A DNA stretch of 64,000 nt from Psychrobacter sp. FDAARGOS_221 (GCF_002313155.2 NZ_NWFK02000001.1:2108001-2172000), one strand, 5' to 3'; positions 43,445-53,738 are shown, counted from the first letter of the stretch. Made by a program: numbers and translations. Notes: generated by a model from the sequence alone, not told the origin.

Positions 43445-44011
43445 ATGGCGTCAATTATTGATCAAGAAATCCCTGAGTTTTCAGCTGATGCGTTCGTTAA
43501 TGGTGAGTTCAAGACAATCACTTCAGACGACGTAAAAGGTAAATGGGCAATCTTCATGTTCTACCCAGCAGACTTCACGTTTGTTTGCCCAACAGAACTA
43601 GAAGACATGGCTGCTCATTATGAAGAGCTTAAAGGCCTAGGCGTTGAAGTATACTCAGTATCAACTGACACTCACTTCACTCACAAAGCATGGCACGATT
43701 CTTCAGAAGCCATTGGTAAAGTTACTTTCCCAATGATCGGCGACCCAACTGGCCGTATCACTCGTGGCTTCAACGTTATGATTGAAGAAGCGGGTCTTGC
43801 AGAGCGTGGTACGTTCGTTGTAGATCCAGACGGTAAGATTCAAGTTGCTGAAATCCATGCTGGCGGTATCGGCCGTAGCGCGAAAGACCTAGTTCGTAAA
43901 GTTAAAGCGGCTCAGTACGTTCGTGAAAACGACGGCGAAGTATGTCCAGCTGCTTGGGAACAAGGTCAAGATACGCTTAAGCCAAGCCTAGACCTAGTAG
44001 GTAAAATCTAA
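43445..44011 (+). CDS. ahpC: Alkyl hydroperoxide reductase peroxiredoxin subunit AhpC
   Basis: A 188-residue typical two-Cys peroxiredoxin that reduces organic peroxides and hydrogen peroxide. The peroxidatic Cys is in [13 protein letters not shown] (~47), and the resolving Cys is near the end in [12 protein letters not shown] (~166). The active-site Thr and Arg are present. A strong site (AAAAAAGGAG) precedes the ATG, and codon choice is optimised, as expected for an abundant enzyme. No ahpF follows, so its reductase is elsewhere. OxyR is encoded divergently upstream. Confidence 0.97.
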   Translation: MASIIDQEIPEFSADAFVNGEFKTITSDDVKGKWAIFMFYPADFTFVCPTELEDMAAHYEELKGLGVEVYSVSTDTHFTHKAWHDSSEAIGKVTFPMIGDPTGRITRGFNVMIEEAGLAERGTFVVDPDGKIQVAEIHAGGIGRSAKDLVRKVKAAQYVRENDGEVCPAAWEQGQDTLKPSLDLVGKI

Positions 44012-44051
44012 TTGAGCTTTATCTGATTTAATAGATAAATTGCTTTAGATT

Positions 44052-44089
44052 AAAAAGCCCCGCTATTAAGTTAGCGGGGCTTTTTTTGT
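44052..44089. terminator. Terminator after ahpC, working both ways
   Basis: The arms AAAAGCCCCGCTA and TAGCGGGGCTTTT enclose a 6-base loop; an A run precedes and a T run follows. It serves ahpC and can also stop the convergent telA transcript. Confidence 0.95.
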
Positions 44090-44171
44090 GCTTAGTTTTT
44101 ATTTTAAGGTTAGTTTTAATAGTTAACCATTCAAGTATCTGAGCTTGATGAACTGCGTGACGAACTGATAA

Positions 44172-45428
44172 CTAAAGATCAATATCAACCGTATTCGAGT
44201 CAGTACTCTTTTGGTTGGCAATCTTCTTGGTGTCTATCTCTTTAGAGACTTCTAATACCGTGGTTTGGTTAGATTTATCTAAGTATTTTTGAGCTTTGTC
44301 TACTTCATGAGTCAAGGCATCGACCGTGGTCTTCATATTATCTAAAGCTTTCACTTTATAGTCGCTGATCATATCCATGGTTTCATAGATATTGTTAAAC
44401 GCATTTTGTAGCTTATCTAGCTCAATGGTACTGGTACTGGCTTGCTCATGAATCTCAGTCGATTGACGTTTCATCATCGCCGAGGTAGATTCGATTAAGC
44501 TACTAGTGGTTTTGTTCAATGCACTGATTTGATCTAATACCAGTTTTTGGTTGGTCATGGCTTGCGCAACCACGACTGCGGTACGTAGTGCCGACACGGT
44601 GGTTGTAGTCGCTCGGTCCACACCTTTAATCAGCTCTAAGTTGTTTTTGCGGATGGTGTCTAGCGCTAAATAACCTTGAACGTTAACTGCCAATTGGGTT
44701 AAAAAGTCAGTGTTCTTTTGACGCACATAAAACAACATCTCTTCTTTAATGATGCGTGCTTTTTCTGGGTCAGTCGCTTCAATTTCATACACTTTTTGTT
44801 CTAACTGCTCGTCAATCTTTTTACCAACATAGATATATTGGCGAATCGACTGCATTAGATTCCACATATTGACTTTTTCTTGCTCAATCATGGCGTTGTC
44901 TTTAAGCAGCTCATCTTTACCGTTATATAAGCTGGTAACGACCGCATTAATATGCGATTGCGCAGACTCATATTGACGGAAATAATCTTGTACTTTATTG
45001 CCCAGAGGAATCAAGCCAAACAGTTTGCGTGAGCTGGTCAGCTGCTTTTTACTCGGATCTAAATCTTCAACAATACCACGTAGCTCGGTGAGAGATTTTG
45101 CGATAGGTGAATTGTCGAATAGGCTTTTGTCTAAGCTTTTGGCCGGCATATCCAACATACGATTAGACACTTGAGCAGAGTCGCGAATTTCTTTATTACC
45201 CAAGTTATGAATCGACTGTACGTTTTGTTTGAACTCGTCACTTTGTACCGGGTTGGTCAACACGTGATTGACAAAGGCATCAACTTTGGCATCTAACTCA
45301 GGCACTTGGTTTGGGTCGAGTTTGACAATCTGATCGGCTTCACTGGTGGGTACTTCTCTGACTGGCTCAGGTGGCGTTAAGCTAATTGATGGGCTATTCG
45401 TATTCTCTGGCGGAGTTAGTTCTTGCAT
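44172..45428 (-). CDS. telA: TelA/KlaA-family protein (toxic anion resistance)
   Basis: A 418-residue, mostly helical cytoplasmic protein of the TelA family, named for plasmid tellurite resistance but common on chromosomes, often with a general envelope-stress role. Family blocks are RKLFGLIPLGNKVQDYFRQYES, LMQSIRQYIYVGKKID, FLTQLAVNVQGYLALDTIRKN and RTAVVVAQAMTNQKLVLDQI. The N-terminal ~40 residues are Pro/Ser/Thr/Glu-rich. Its partners (XpaC, TerD) are not visible here. It is preceded by 430 bases with a terminator for the thrS-infC unit, so it has its own promoter. Confidence 0.88.
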   Translation of the reverse strand: MQELTPPENTNSPSISLTPPEPVREVPTSEADQIVKLDPNQVPELDAKVDAFVNHVLTNPVQSDEFKQNVQSIHNLGNKEIRDSAQVSNRMLDMPAKSLDKSLFDNSPIAKSLTELRGIVEDLDPSKKQLTSSRKLFGLIPLGNKVQDYFRQYESAQSHINAVVTSLYNGKDELLKDNAMIEQEKVNMWNLMQSIRQYIYVGKKIDEQLEQKVYEIEATDPEKARIIKEEMLFYVRQKNTDFLTQLAVNVQGYLALDTIRKNNLELIKGVDRATTTTVSALRTAVVVAQAMTNQKLVLDQISALNKTTSSLIESTSAMMKRQSTEIHEQASTSTIELDKLQNAFNNIYETMDMISDYKVKALDNMKTTVDALTHEVDKAQKYLDKSNQTTVLEVSKEIDTKKIANQKSTDSNTVDIDL

Positions 45429-45860
45429 AAAGACTTCCTTTTTTGTTCTATAAATTATTATAAAAATGGATGATTAAAAGTGATCTGGCAATAGTGTAAA
45501 AAATAGGGATAACCAGCGGTGTTTATAAGCTGCTGTATAAAAAGTTGCTTAGTTAAAAATCAGTTTGATAAAAGTCAGCCACATAAAAAATTAATGGGTT
45601 TTAATCGGCCAGTCACCCTAAAGCATCAGCTCATCATGTTTCATTTAAGATTAAATCTAATGTACCTTAATTTGTCACCAAAACCCAATAGTGAAAGCGT
45701 AAATATATTTAACAGCAAAAAAAACCACCAATCTGCTGCTGCAAATTGGTGGCATGATTAAAACGTTACGATTAACTGACAGGCTGGTCCATAATAGAGC
45801 AGCCTTATAGCCAAACAAGATGATCAACTATAAGTTAAGCATATCAGTAATCACACAGGA
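45429..45860. other. Intergenic region between infC and telA
   Basis: Apart from a terminator (45717-45752), nothing else is recognised. In particular rpmI and rplT, which usually follow infC, are absent from this stretch. Confidence 0.6.
45717..45752 (-). terminator. Rho-independent terminator after infC (minus strand)
   Basis: On the minus strand CCACCAAT and ATTGGTGG form a hairpin with a 12-base loop, and a run of eight T follows. It lies ~110 bases after the infC stop codon. Confidence 0.85.
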
Positions 45861-46382
45861 TTACTTTTTACGTGTTGGGCCAAGTAGCATACCCATTTGA
45901 CGGCCTTCCATTTTAGGTGGCTGCTCAACGTTTGAGATGTCAGACGTATCTTCAATGATACGATTAAGCTGCTGTAAGCCAAGCTCTTGGTGGGCCATTT
46001 CACGACCACGGAAGCGGATGGTTACTTTAACTTTGTCCTGATCTTCTAAGAAGCTGATGATTTTACGCAGTTTTACTTGGTAATCTGCTTCATCAGTACT
46101 TGGACGTAGTTTCATCTCTTTTAACTGGGTTTGCTTTTGGTTTTTCTTAGCTTCTTTCGCCTTTTGCTTTTGGTCATACAAGTAGCGCTTGTAGTCCATG
46201 ATTTTGCACACAGGCGGTTTAGCATCTGGTACCAATTCAACCAAATCTAGATTGTCATCACGAGCCGCTTGTAGGGCAGTTTCAATATCGACAACGCCCA
46301 TTTGTTCGCCATCTTCTTTTACTAAGCGAACTTGTTTTTGCTGGATCTCTTCGTTGATGTTCAAACGGTTTGACTGTTTAAT
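45861..46382 (-). CDS. infC: Translation initiation factor IF-3, with AUU start codon
   Basis: A 173-residue IF-3, which keeps ribosomal subunits apart and proofreads start codons. The N-terminal domain shows [14 protein letters not shown] and [20 protein letters not shown]; the C-terminal domain shows [34 protein letters not shown] and [15 protein letters not shown]. No ATG fits the start. The frame runs up to ATT at 46382-46380, followed by AAACAG, exactly as the family's rare AUU start, with GAGGAG at 8 bases before it inside the end of thrS. A TTG at 46364 would cut six conserved residues. The AUU start allows IF-3 to limit its own synthesis, known in E. coli. Confidence 0.94.
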   Translation of the reverse strand: MKQSNRLNINEEIQQKQVRLVKEDGEQMGVVDIETALQAARDDNLDLVELVPDAKPPVCKIMDYKRYLYDQKQKAKEAKKNQKQTQLKEMKLRPSTDEADYQVKLRKIISFLEDQDKVKVTIRFRGREMAHQELGLQQLNRIIEDTSDISNVEQPPKMEGRQMGMLLGPTRKK

Positions 46383-46387
46383 AGGTA

Positions 46388-48322
46388 TTACTCCTCATCA
46401 GTTTTAGGTTGTAGTCGTCCTTTTTGGGCGACGGCTTTCTGTATTAATTCAATAAAGTCGGCAACAGACATCACACCAAGGTTTTCGCCTTCACGTGTAC
46501 GTACGTTAACTTGTCCTGACTCAACTTCTTTATCCCCTAATACTAGCATATAGGGGATACGTTCTAATGTTCTTTCTCGTATCTTAAATCCAATTTTTTC
46601 ATTACGCAAGTCACTAATGGCACGTAATCCTGCATTTTGCAGCTCACTGACGACATTTTGACAGGCCTCAGCTTGCTTGTCTGTGATATTCATTACAACC
46701 ACTTGTTGTGGTGATAGCCAAGCAGGTAACCAACCGGCATAGTGCTCGATTAGCATACCGATAAAGCGTTCGAATGAGCCTAAAATAGCGCGGTGCAGCA
46801 TCACAGGTGTTGCACGCTCACCTTGCTCATTAATGTATTCTGCTTCTAGGCGGTTAGGTAAGTTGAAGTCAAGCTGTAACGTACCACACTGCCAAACACG
46901 GCCGATAGAGTCGCGTAAGCTGAACTCAATCTTAGGACCATAGAACGCGCCTTCGCCTTCTTGTAGTTCCCATTTTAGACCAGCAGTATCTAAGGCATCA
47001 GCAAGTGATTTTTCTGCTGCATCCCATAGTTCATCAGCACCGACACGCTTTTCAGGGCGAGTCGATAGCTTCATTTCGATGTTATCAAAGCCAAAGTCTT
47101 TGTACACATCTAATGTCAGCTTAATAAAGTCAGAGGCTTCTTTACCAATTTGTTCATTGGTACAGAAGATATGCGCATCATCTTGAGTAAATCCGCGAAC
47201 ACGCATGATGCCGTGTAGCGCACCAGAAGGCTCATTGCGATGACATGAACCAAATTCAGCTAAGCGAAGAGGTAGGTCACGATATGAGCGCAAACCTTGG
47301 TTAAATACTTGTACATGACAAGGGCAGTTCATTGGCTTAATGGCATAATCACGGTTTTCACTGTTGGTAGTGAACATGTTTTCTGCGTAGTTATCCCAGT
47401 GTCCTGATTTTTCCCACAGACTTCTATCAACAATCTGTGGCGTTTTAATTTCTTTATAGCCATTGTCGTGTTGAATCTTACGCATGTACTGCTCAAGCAC
47501 TTGATAAATGGTCCAGCCATTTGGATGCCAGAACACCATGCCCGGTGCTTGCTCTTGTAAATGGAATAGATCAAGCGCTTTACCAATTTTGCGGTGATCA
47601 CGCTTTTCCGCTTCTTCAATACGCTGAATATAGGCTTTAAGATCTTTTTTATCCGCCCACGCTGTACCATAGATACGCTGAAGCTGTTCATTTTTGGCAT
47701 CACCGCGCCAATAAGCACCGCTCATTTTCATTAGCTTAAACACTTTTAAGAAGCGGGTGTTAGGCACGTGTGGACCACGGCACATATCGACATATTCTTG
47801 GTGATGATATAAGCCCAGCTCTTTTTCTTCAGGCATATCTTCAATAAGCTTCAGCTTATAATCTTCGTTACGTTCTTCAAAGATCTTGATTGCTTCTTCA
47901 CGCGGTGTCATCTTTTTGATGACATCATAGTTTTGCTTAATCAGCTCAGCCATGCGTTTTTCAATGGCAGCCATGTCATCAGGGGTGAATGGTTTTTCAC
48001 TATAAATGTCATAATAAAAACCATCATCGATGACTGGACCAATAACCATTTTCACATTTGGATACAGCTGCTTAACCGCATGACCCAATAAGTGGGCAGT
48101 AGAGTGGCGAATAATATCTAGGCCATCTTGTTCTCTTGCGGTCACAATTTCGACCTTGGCGTCATCGGTGATTGGATCACAGGCATCGACAAGCTTGCCA
48201 TCCACACGACCAGCAATCGTCGCTTTAGCAAGGCCTGGACCAATACTTTCCGCCACTTGCATAACTGTTGTCGCACCGTCAAACTCTTTGACACTGCCAT
48301 CAGGTAGAGTAATTGCAACCAT
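46388..48322 (-). CDS. thrS: Threonyl-tRNA synthetase
   Basis: A 644-residue class II aminoacyl-tRNA synthetase. Domains in order: N-terminal TGS ([15 protein letters not shown]), the editing domain with zinc-like residues ([16 protein letters not shown], then CRGPHVPNT), the catalytic core with [10 protein letters not shown] and [15 protein letters not shown], and the anticodon-binding domain (PQQVVVMNI). The start is ATG at 48322 (MVAITLPDG); an earlier in-frame codon at 48352 adds 10 residues and lacks support. The end overlaps the infC ribosome site, so the genes are co-transcribed. Confidence 0.97.
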   Translation of the reverse strand: MVAITLPDGSVKEFDGATTVMQVAESIGPGLAKATIAGRVDGKLVDACDPITDDAKVEIVTAREQDGLDIIRHSTAHLLGHAVKQLYPNVKMVIGPVIDDGFYYDIYSEKPFTPDDMAAIEKRMAELIKQNYDVIKKMTPREEAIKIFEERNEDYKLKLIEDMPEEKELGLYHHQEYVDMCRGPHVPNTRFLKVFKLMKMSGAYWRGDAKNEQLQRIYGTAWADKKDLKAYIQRIEEAEKRDHRKIGKALDLFHLQEQAPGMVFWHPNGWTIYQVLEQYMRKIQHDNGYKEIKTPQIVDRSLWEKSGHWDNYAENMFTTNSENRDYAIKPMNCPCHVQVFNQGLRSYRDLPLRLAEFGSCHRNEPSGALHGIMRVRGFTQDDAHIFCTNEQIGKEASDFIKLTLDVYKDFGFDNIEMKLSTRPEKRVGADELWDAAEKSLADALDTAGLKWELQEGEGAFYGPKIEFSLRDSIGRVWQCGTLQLDFNLPNRLEAEYINEQGERATPVMLHRAILGSFERFIGMLIEHYAGWLPAWLSPQQVVVMNITDKQAEACQNVVSELQNAGLRAISDLRNEKIGFKIRERTLERIPYMLVLGDKEVESGQVNVRTREGENLGVMSVADFIELIQKAVAQKGRLQPKTDEE

Positions 48323-48707
48323 AATTTTTAATCCAAATAATCTGTAACGCAAATAAATTAACCATCATTATTATGATGATAATAAGAATAATTGTGTTGA
48401 TAATAATAAATACAACCGTTAGAACAGATTCTAACAGAAAAAACCGACCTAAAAGTCGGCTTATTGCACTGTCGTTGCTTATATTATAAAGGAATTTGGC
48501 GCTGTTTTTGTAGTGAAACCTTTAGATACGATAAATAAATTTAGTTTAATCCGTTAAAGTAGCGACAAATTTGATGTTAACTCTGCTGATACCAATAGAG
48601 TTAAGTCTATTTTAGGACACTATCAGCTTTACTCAAGCCAATCTAAATCTAGCATTCTCAGTTTTCACTTCAAGGTTTAAAACAGTCTTTGTCGCTTGAT
48701 AACACTA
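48323..48707. other. Region between frdD and thrS
   Basis: It holds a minus-strand terminator (48434-48460) that probably ends the frd transcript, and then the thrS promoter/leader. No other structure was recognised. A thrS leader operator could lie in the ~100 bases before the start codon but is not obvious. Confidence 0.5.
48434..48460 (-). terminator. Rho-independent terminator downstream of frdD (minus strand)
   Basis: On the minus strand CCGAC and GTCGG form a short hairpin with loop TTTTAG and a run of six T afterwards. It separates the frd operon from thrS, though ~250 bases downstream of frdD. Confidence 0.75.
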
Positions 48708-49058
48708 CTACAGTGCTAGCCCGATATATAGCGTGACTAAAAACGCGATAACTGTCACTGCGTACAACGCATAACGCACGCCATTGCCGACAGGGTAGTG
48801 CATGTCATGCAAAATATAATACAAGCGGTGCGCGCCATGCCACATAAACAAAAATACCAACACACTAAAAGCAATAAGGAAAAACCAGTGGTTTATCCAG
48901 CTGTGTGCGTTGTCATAAAAGGTATTGGGATCGCCTAACACGCCGAATGGCAATAAAAAGCAGATCACCACTATCATAGGTGCTAAGGCCAGTGCCGCTG
49001 CAGTGCCGCCGCCAGAGAATATGCCCCAAAATATAGGTTTTAAGTGTTTTTTACTCAT
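48708..49058 (-). CDS. frdD: Fumarate reductase membrane anchor FrdD
   Basis: A 116-residue protein with three transmembrane helices (~20-38, ~58-74, ~92-114), of usual FrdD length. Typical features are LKPIFWGIFSGGG near the N-terminus, MWHGAHRLYYILHDMHYPVG in the middle, and a hydrophobic end. With FrdC it anchors the catalytic subunits and binds quinol. Last gene of frdABCD. Confidence 0.9.
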   Translation of the reverse strand: MSKKHLKPIFWGIFSGGGTAAALALAPMIVVICFLLPFGVLGDPNTFYDNAHSWINHWFFLIAFSVLVFLFMWHGAHRLYYILHDMHYPVGNGVRYALYAVTVIAFLVTLYIGLAL

Positions 49059-49132
49059 GATGACTCCTTTTAATAGGCCAACTTTTTAATGCGCTAACTT
49101 TTAATCCACCAACATTGATACGCCAGTTGCGC

Positions 49133-49525
49133 CTAAATCAAAGCAAAAATAACGTCAAATACAATCAACGATATCAGTGCAAAAGCAATCCAGCTGCCAG
49201 CAATCATCTTTTTATCTTCAACAAAGCGCTCACCAACTTGGATGGGCATTGCTTTTGGCATCGCCTTAAACCATTCGACGCTATTAAATAGGGCAGCGAT
49301 TAGAGCAATTAAATTAATGACGATGACAATAGGATGGCGCTGAAAGTTAATCCAAGTTATCCATGCTTCAGCAGAGCTTGCAAGTGCTGCAATGCACCAA
49401 AAGAAGTTAAGCGCCGCCAGCATCACAGGGATGCAGGTCAGCTCCCGTAACATGTATTTTTTGTAAAAAGGAGTCTGCAAATACCAATTATCCGACTGCT
49501 TGGCGATGTATGGTTTTCTAGCCAT
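49133..49525 (-). CDS. frdC: Fumarate reductase membrane anchor FrdC
   Basis: A 130-residue protein with three transmembrane helices (~28-50, ~65-85, ~107-128). The family pattern WYLQTPFYKKYMLRELTCIP is seen near the N-terminus, and Glu in RELT is the conserved quinone-site residue in the family. It starts 2 bases after the frdB stop and is followed by frdD after 74 bases. Confidence 0.9.
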   Translation of the reverse strand: MARKPYIAKQSDNWYLQTPFYKKYMLRELTCIPVMLAALNFFWCIAALASSAEAWITWINFQRHPIVIVINLIALIAALFNSVEWFKAMPKAMPIQVGERFVEDKKMIAGSWIAFALISLIVFDVIFALI

Positions 49526-49527
49526 GA

Positions 49528-50475
49528 TTAAGACTCCTGTTGCTGAGTATTTTTTTGCTTAGAACTTGTCTGCTTTGAGTCCTTGCTAAACAAATCCATT
49601 GCCCAATAACCAACGCCCTGAGCTTTGGCTTGTTGAATAGCGCCAGCAGGATCGACTTGCTTTGGACAGACGTCAGAGCAATAGCCGACAAAGGTACAAG
49701 GCCAGATGCCGTTTTCTTCATTTAGTGTTTTAAAGCGGATGCGTTTGCCATCGTCGCGGCTATCTAAATTGTAGCGGTGTGCTAATGCTGAAGCTGCGGG
49801 CCCTAAAAAGTCGGCATTGAGTCCTACTTGTGGACAAGCCTGATAGCAAAGCATGCAGTTAATACACATGCTGTATTTTTTGTATTTAGCCAATTGTTTA
49901 GGCGTTTGTCGATACTCTTTGGCGCTTAATGGGCGTGGATTTTTACTAATAATATAAGGGCTGACTGACTCCAACTTTTCGATAAAAGGCTGGGTGTCCA
50001 CTATTAAGTCTTTTTCAATGGGGAAGTTGTCCATTGCACCGATAATGATTTCACCAGTACCGCCGTTTTGGTTGACGTAATCACGCACAAAGGTAGAGCA
50101 GGCCAGTTTTGGCACCCCATTAACCACCATACCACAAGACCCACAGACTTCCATGCGACACGACCAACGATAAGCCAGCTCTGGGCGTAAGTTGTCTTTA
50201 ATGACCCCTAACGCATCGAGAATAGACATGTCATACGTCCACTCAATATCAAAGCTTTCCGGCCAAGGTTTGGCATCTTGATCAGGACGATAACGCATCA
50301 CAGTGACTTTAATAATGCCGTTAGACTCTATGCTTTTGGAGCCATGTGAGTCTTGAGCCATTTTCTGTTGCTCAGCAGTTTGGTCAGCTTTTGGTTGCGG
50401 CGTATATAATGTCGGTTGGGCGTTGTTTGTCGATTGGCTGAGTGTGGGTTGGATATTCAAAGCTTGTGCGCTCAT
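49528..50475 (-). CDS. frdB: Fumarate reductase iron-sulfur subunit FrdB, N-terminally extended
   Basis: A 315-residue subunit that wires electrons between quinol and FrdA. It carries a [2Fe-2S] site ([15 protein letters not shown]), a [4Fe-4S] site ([12 protein letters not shown]) and a [3Fe-4S] site ([17 protein letters not shown]). E. coli FrdB has 244 residues; here ~55 extra Gln/Thr/Ser/Ala-rich residues precede the ferredoxin fold. A ~20-residue Lys/Gln/Ser-rich tail ends it. The start is ATG at 50475 (GAGGAGA upstream), one base after the frdA stop. Confidence 0.95.
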   Translation of the reverse strand: MSAQALNIQPTLSQSTNNAQPTLYTPQPKADQTAEQQKMAQDSHGSKSIESNGIIKVTVMRYRPDQDAKPWPESFDIEWTYDMSILDALGVIKDNLRPELAYRWSCRMEVCGSCGMVVNGVPKLACSTFVRDYVNQNGGTGEIIIGAMDNFPIEKDLIVDTQPFIEKLESVSPYIISKNPRPLSAKEYRQTPKQLAKYKKYSMCINCMLCYQACPQVGLNADFLGPAASALAHRYNLDSRDDGKRIRFKTLNEENGIWPCTFVGYCSDVCPKQVDPAGAIQQAKAQGVGYWAMDLFSKDSKQTSSKQKNTQQQES

Positions 50476-50476
50476 A

Positions 50477-52285
50477 TTAGTTGTCTCCTCTAGCATCTCC
50501 GGCAGCACCATAAGCACGTGTGGCAGGTTGTGACTTGGTAATTAACACCTCACTATATTTAATCTCAGGGGCTGCGTCAGGCTGATAAAAAGCCAGAGAG
50601 TGTTTTAAATAATGCTCATCATCACGTTCAGGGTAGTCGAGACGTTGGTGTGAACCGCGTGATTCTTTACGCGCGCTGGCGCTATAAATCATGCTTTCTG
50701 CCACATCAAGCAGATAACCCAGCTCAATAGTAGTTAGCCAGTCAGTATTAAAGGTAGCGCTGTGATCGGTGATTTTGACATTTTTATAGCGCTGCTTGAG
50801 CTGTTTAATGCCGGCAATGGCAATTTCTGAATGTTCAGCACTGCGATAAATGCCCACATTTTCTTCCATCAGCTGCCCCAGATCACGACGAATGTCAGCA
50901 GGCTTTTCTGTGCCATCGCTGCGGTGTAATAACTCGGCATAGGGCTGAAAGGCTTGCTGCGCTAATTGTTCAAATTGTGACAGCGTGAGCTCATTTTGAT
51001 TTGACTGTTTTGTCTGCGCATAGTGTTGCGCATGACTCAGGGCAGACTCACCTGCCACTTTGCCAAACACACACAGTTCGCTTAATGAGTTTGAGCCCAA
51101 GCGATTGGCACCATGCAGTCCCACCGACGCACATTCACCAACCGCAAATAAGCCGGCAAGACGTGTTTGACAATGACGGTCGGTTTCAATGCCGCCCATG
51201 GTGTAGTGGACGGTTGCACGGACTGGAATCGGTTCATGGACAGGATCTACACCAACAAACTTTTGCGCCAATGATCTAATAAAGGGTAGGCGCTCATTAA
51301 TATAGGCTTCTCCCAAGTGGCGAAGATCGAGATGAACAGCTGGTCCTCTGGGTGTGTCGATGGTACGACCTGCCTTCCATTCGTGATAGAACGCTTGTGA
51401 CAATCGATCGCGTGGCCCAAGTTCCATATATTTATTCTTCGGCTCACCCACTGGGGTTTCAGGTCCAAGTCCATAGTCTTGTAGATAGCGATAGCCGTCT
51501 TTATTGACCAATATTCCGCCTTCGCCGCGGCAACCTTCGGTCATTAAAATGCCAGAGCCTGGTAGACCTGTTGGGTGATATTGTACGAACTCCATATCAC
51601 GAAGGGGCACGCCATGACGGTAAGCCAACGCCATACCATCACCGGTGACAATACCGCCATTGGTATTAAAAGCGTAAACACGGCCAGCGCCACCGGTTGC
51701 AATAATGACGCTTTTGGCCTGTACACCAATCGTTTTGCCGTTCAATAAATCGTAGCAAATAACGCCTTGCAATTGCTTGCTATCTTCGTTGCCACTCACA
51801 ACCAAATCCAACACAAAGTGTTCATCTAAGCGCTTAATATTTGTATACTGTATAGAGGTTTGAAACAAGGTGTGTAAGATATGAAATCCGGTCTTATCCG
51901 ATGCAAACCAGGTGCGTGGAATTTTCATCCCACCAAAGCGGCGTACATTAGCACGACCATCCGGCAGGCGTGACCAAGGGCAGCCCCAATGCTCAAGCTG
52001 CACCATCTCTTCTGTGGCGTGCTCAACAAAGTACTCAACCACATCTTGCTCACATAGCCAATCGCCCCCTGAGACAGTGTCATTAAAGTGATTTTCTAGT
52101 GAGTCATCATCACGTACGACGCCAGCAGCTCCACCTTCTGCGGCAACCGTATGGCTGCGCATGGGATATACTTTCGAGATTAGCGTTACTTCTGTGTCTG
52201 GTGAGCTGCCTGCAATTTCTATCGCAGCGCGAAGTCCAGCACCGCCAGCACCAACGATCACTATGTCTGTTTTTATGGTCTGCAT
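50477..52285 (-). CDS. frdA: Fumarate reductase flavoprotein subunit FrdA
   Basis: A 602-residue FAD subunit that reduces fumarate (or oxidises succinate in reverse). FAD-binding sequences are [17 protein letters not shown] at the N-terminus and [14 protein letters not shown], whose His is the likely covalent flavin site. Catalytic blocks include [19 protein letters not shown] and [18 protein letters not shown] precedes the ATG. It is of the quinol:fumarate reductase type, supported by the FrdC/FrdD anchors. Confidence 0.96.
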   Translation of the reverse strand: MQTIKTDIVIVGAGGAGLRAAIEIAGSSPDTEVTLISKVYPMRSHTVAAEGGAAGVVRDDDSLENHFNDTVSGGDWLCEQDVVEYFVEHATEEMVQLEHWGCPWSRLPDGRANVRRFGGMKIPRTWFASDKTGFHILHTLFQTSIQYTNIKRLDEHFVLDLVVSGNEDSKQLQGVICYDLLNGKTIGVQAKSVIIATGGAGRVYAFNTNGGIVTGDGMALAYRHGVPLRDMEFVQYHPTGLPGSGILMTEGCRGEGGILVNKDGYRYLQDYGLGPETPVGEPKNKYMELGPRDRLSQAFYHEWKAGRTIDTPRGPAVHLDLRHLGEAYINERLPFIRSLAQKFVGVDPVHEPIPVRATVHYTMGGIETDRHCQTRLAGLFAVGECASVGLHGANRLGSNSLSELCVFGKVAGESALSHAQHYAQTKQSNQNELTLSQFEQLAQQAFQPYAELLHRSDGTEKPADIRRDLGQLMEENVGIYRSAEHSEIAIAGIKQLKQRYKNVKITDHSATFNTDWLTTIELGYLLDVAESMIYSASARKESRGSHQRLDYPERDDEHYLKHSLAFYQPDAAPEIKYSEVLITKSQPATRAYGAAGDARGDN

Positions 52286-52715
52286 ATTGCCCTCATAATC
52301 GGAATCTTCTCACTCTATTGTATCAAACCCTTAAAAATATTGTGGTTTAAATTTAATTAAATGAAGTGTCGATTATTGTTTATTATTGGTTATATCTGAC
52401 ATGATCTAGTGGTGAGTTGAGGAGTGGGTAAGGCAACCTGTTGATTTAAAGGTTTTTATTAGAAAGTAATGATTTTTATTATTATGAAAGGTAGGCTATG
52501 CAAGGCTATTGAGTGATTGTTACATTAAATGCTATCTCAGCTTTATATAAGTACAAGTAATATACTTGTTTATAAAAATATGTACATCTTAGTAAAAATA
52601 GTGTAGTTTATCGCCAACAATTGAATTTTTATTCATTAAAATTTTTTTATAATTTATCTATTTAATTTAATATTTTTATTTCATTTATACAGCTAAGCAA
52701 GTAAAGGAAAATATT
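52286..52715. other. Divergent AT-rich region between frdA and the gfc-like operon
   Basis: 430 bases, very AT-rich on the right-hand side (long T/A runs near 52620-52690). Both promoters should be here. I looked for an FNR/ANR-type TTGAT-N4-ATCAA site for frdA and did not see one. Nothing else recognised. Confidence 0.4.
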
Positions 52716-53429
52716 ATGGGAAGGTTAATCGGTTCGCTATCGTTATTGACGTTAGGCGCTGCAATGAGCGTTTCAGCACAAGCAGCTATTCATTATGACT
52801 CACATGGTAACGTTGGCTATGACACACTTGATGAGTGTCGTGCAGCGATTCAAAATGGATCTGCAAAATTCTATCAGTCAGTTACCCATCACAAGCCAAT
52901 GCTACGTAGTGGTGAAGTTGCTGTTCAATCCGGTCGTCTGGGTGATTTAGCCCCTCAGTATCGTCAAGGTACTTGTGACCTTGGTACCGGTCGTCGTGAT
53001 GGTCGTGATGGTGTTGCTAAAGCCATTCAGGGGAAATATGTTCCTTATTCGCCAGATATGCAAATTAACCAATATACCAATTCATCAGGTGATATCGTTC
53101 GTGTATCTATGAAGCAGTGTGATAACTGGTTCAGTGGTAACTTCCCTAAAGGTATGCCTGTACCGACAGCACCTGAGCCAGTTGCGGTTGAGCCGGCACC
53201 AGCTCCACAGCCAACACCTGCTGTTGAACCACCTCCAGCACCACAACCTGTAGCAACAGTACCAACAGCGCCTAGCCCAACAACAGCAGTTGGCGCAGCG
53301 TCTGGTTCTATCCCAACATGGGTTCCTGTTGCAGCCGGTGTGATCGGTGTGGCTATTTTAGCGTCATCAGGCGGCTCTAGCTCTTCAAGCACGACAGGTA
53401 CAACCGGTACGACAGGTACTACCAAGTAA
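52716..53429 (+). CDS. Secreted protein with novel N-terminal domain and YjbE/GfcA-like tail
   Basis: A 237-residue exported protein. A signal peptide ends near SVSAQA. Residues ~24-150 are a compact domain with three Cys (DECRAAI, GTCDLGTGRR, MKQCDNWF) that I do not recognise. Then comes a ~45-residue Pro/Ala/Val-rich linker (APAPQPTPAVEPPPAPQP). The end has a hydrophobic segment (WVPVAAGVIGVAILASS) followed by Gly, Ser and Thr only, like the C-terminus of E. coli YjbE/GfcA. It leads a likely operon with a GfcB-like and a YjbH-like gene. AAGGA precedes the ATG. Function is unknown; a role in polysaccharide or surface-layer assembly is inferred from context. Confidence 0.65.
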   Translation: MGRLIGSLSLLTLGAAMSVSAQAAIHYDSHGNVGYDTLDECRAAIQNGSAKFYQSVTHHKPMLRSGEVAVQSGRLGDLAPQYRQGTCDLGTGRRDGRDGVAKAIQGKYVPYSPDMQINQYTNSSGDIVRVSMKQCDNWFSGNFPKGMPVPTAPEPVAVEPAPAPQPTPAVEPPPAPQPVATVPTAPSPTTAVGAASGSIPTWVPVAAGVIGVAILASSGGSSSSSTTGTTGTTGTTK

Positions 53430-53536
53430 TAAGTAGTCGCAGTTTTAAGCAGCAATCTCTTAGTAAAAGTATTCTAAGGAATAAAGGTCTATGCGACATT
53501 AATCTACAAGTATTGATGTTGCTAGAACCCTAAGCA

Positions 53537-53568
53537 ACTGAGGTAGAAATAACAATAATTACCTCAGT
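53537..53568 (+). other. Hairpin in the gfcA-like/gfcB-like spacer
   Basis: A 9-bp inverted repeat ACTGAGGTA / TACCTCAGT with a 14-base loop, without a T run. Probably affects RNA stability or is a processing site. Confidence 0.6.
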
Positions 53569-53598
53569 GGTTGCTGACTCTATTTTTAAATCTAACAA

Positions 53599-53633
53599 AA
53601 TACCTTAAGTTGTTAAATTTAAGGTATTTTTTT
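53599..53633 (+). terminator. Terminator-like hairpin between the first two gfc-like genes
   Basis: AATACCTTAA and TTAAGGTATT with a 9-11 base loop and a T run. It may be a partial terminator, making more of the first protein, as is common when the lead gene codes for a surface component. Confidence 0.7.
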
Positions 53634-53738
53634 GTCTATATCAGTTTGTTGCTCAGCATATGTTGTAAGTCACTAACATTGTAAAAGTGAATCATTAAAG
53701 TTAAAACAAAGCTGAAAAATTAAAAAGTTGAAAAGAAC

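Noticed and set aside
45519..45761. 80-codon plus-strand reading frame between telA and infC
   Set aside because: It runs through the minus-strand terminator at 45717-45752 and has no recognisable features.
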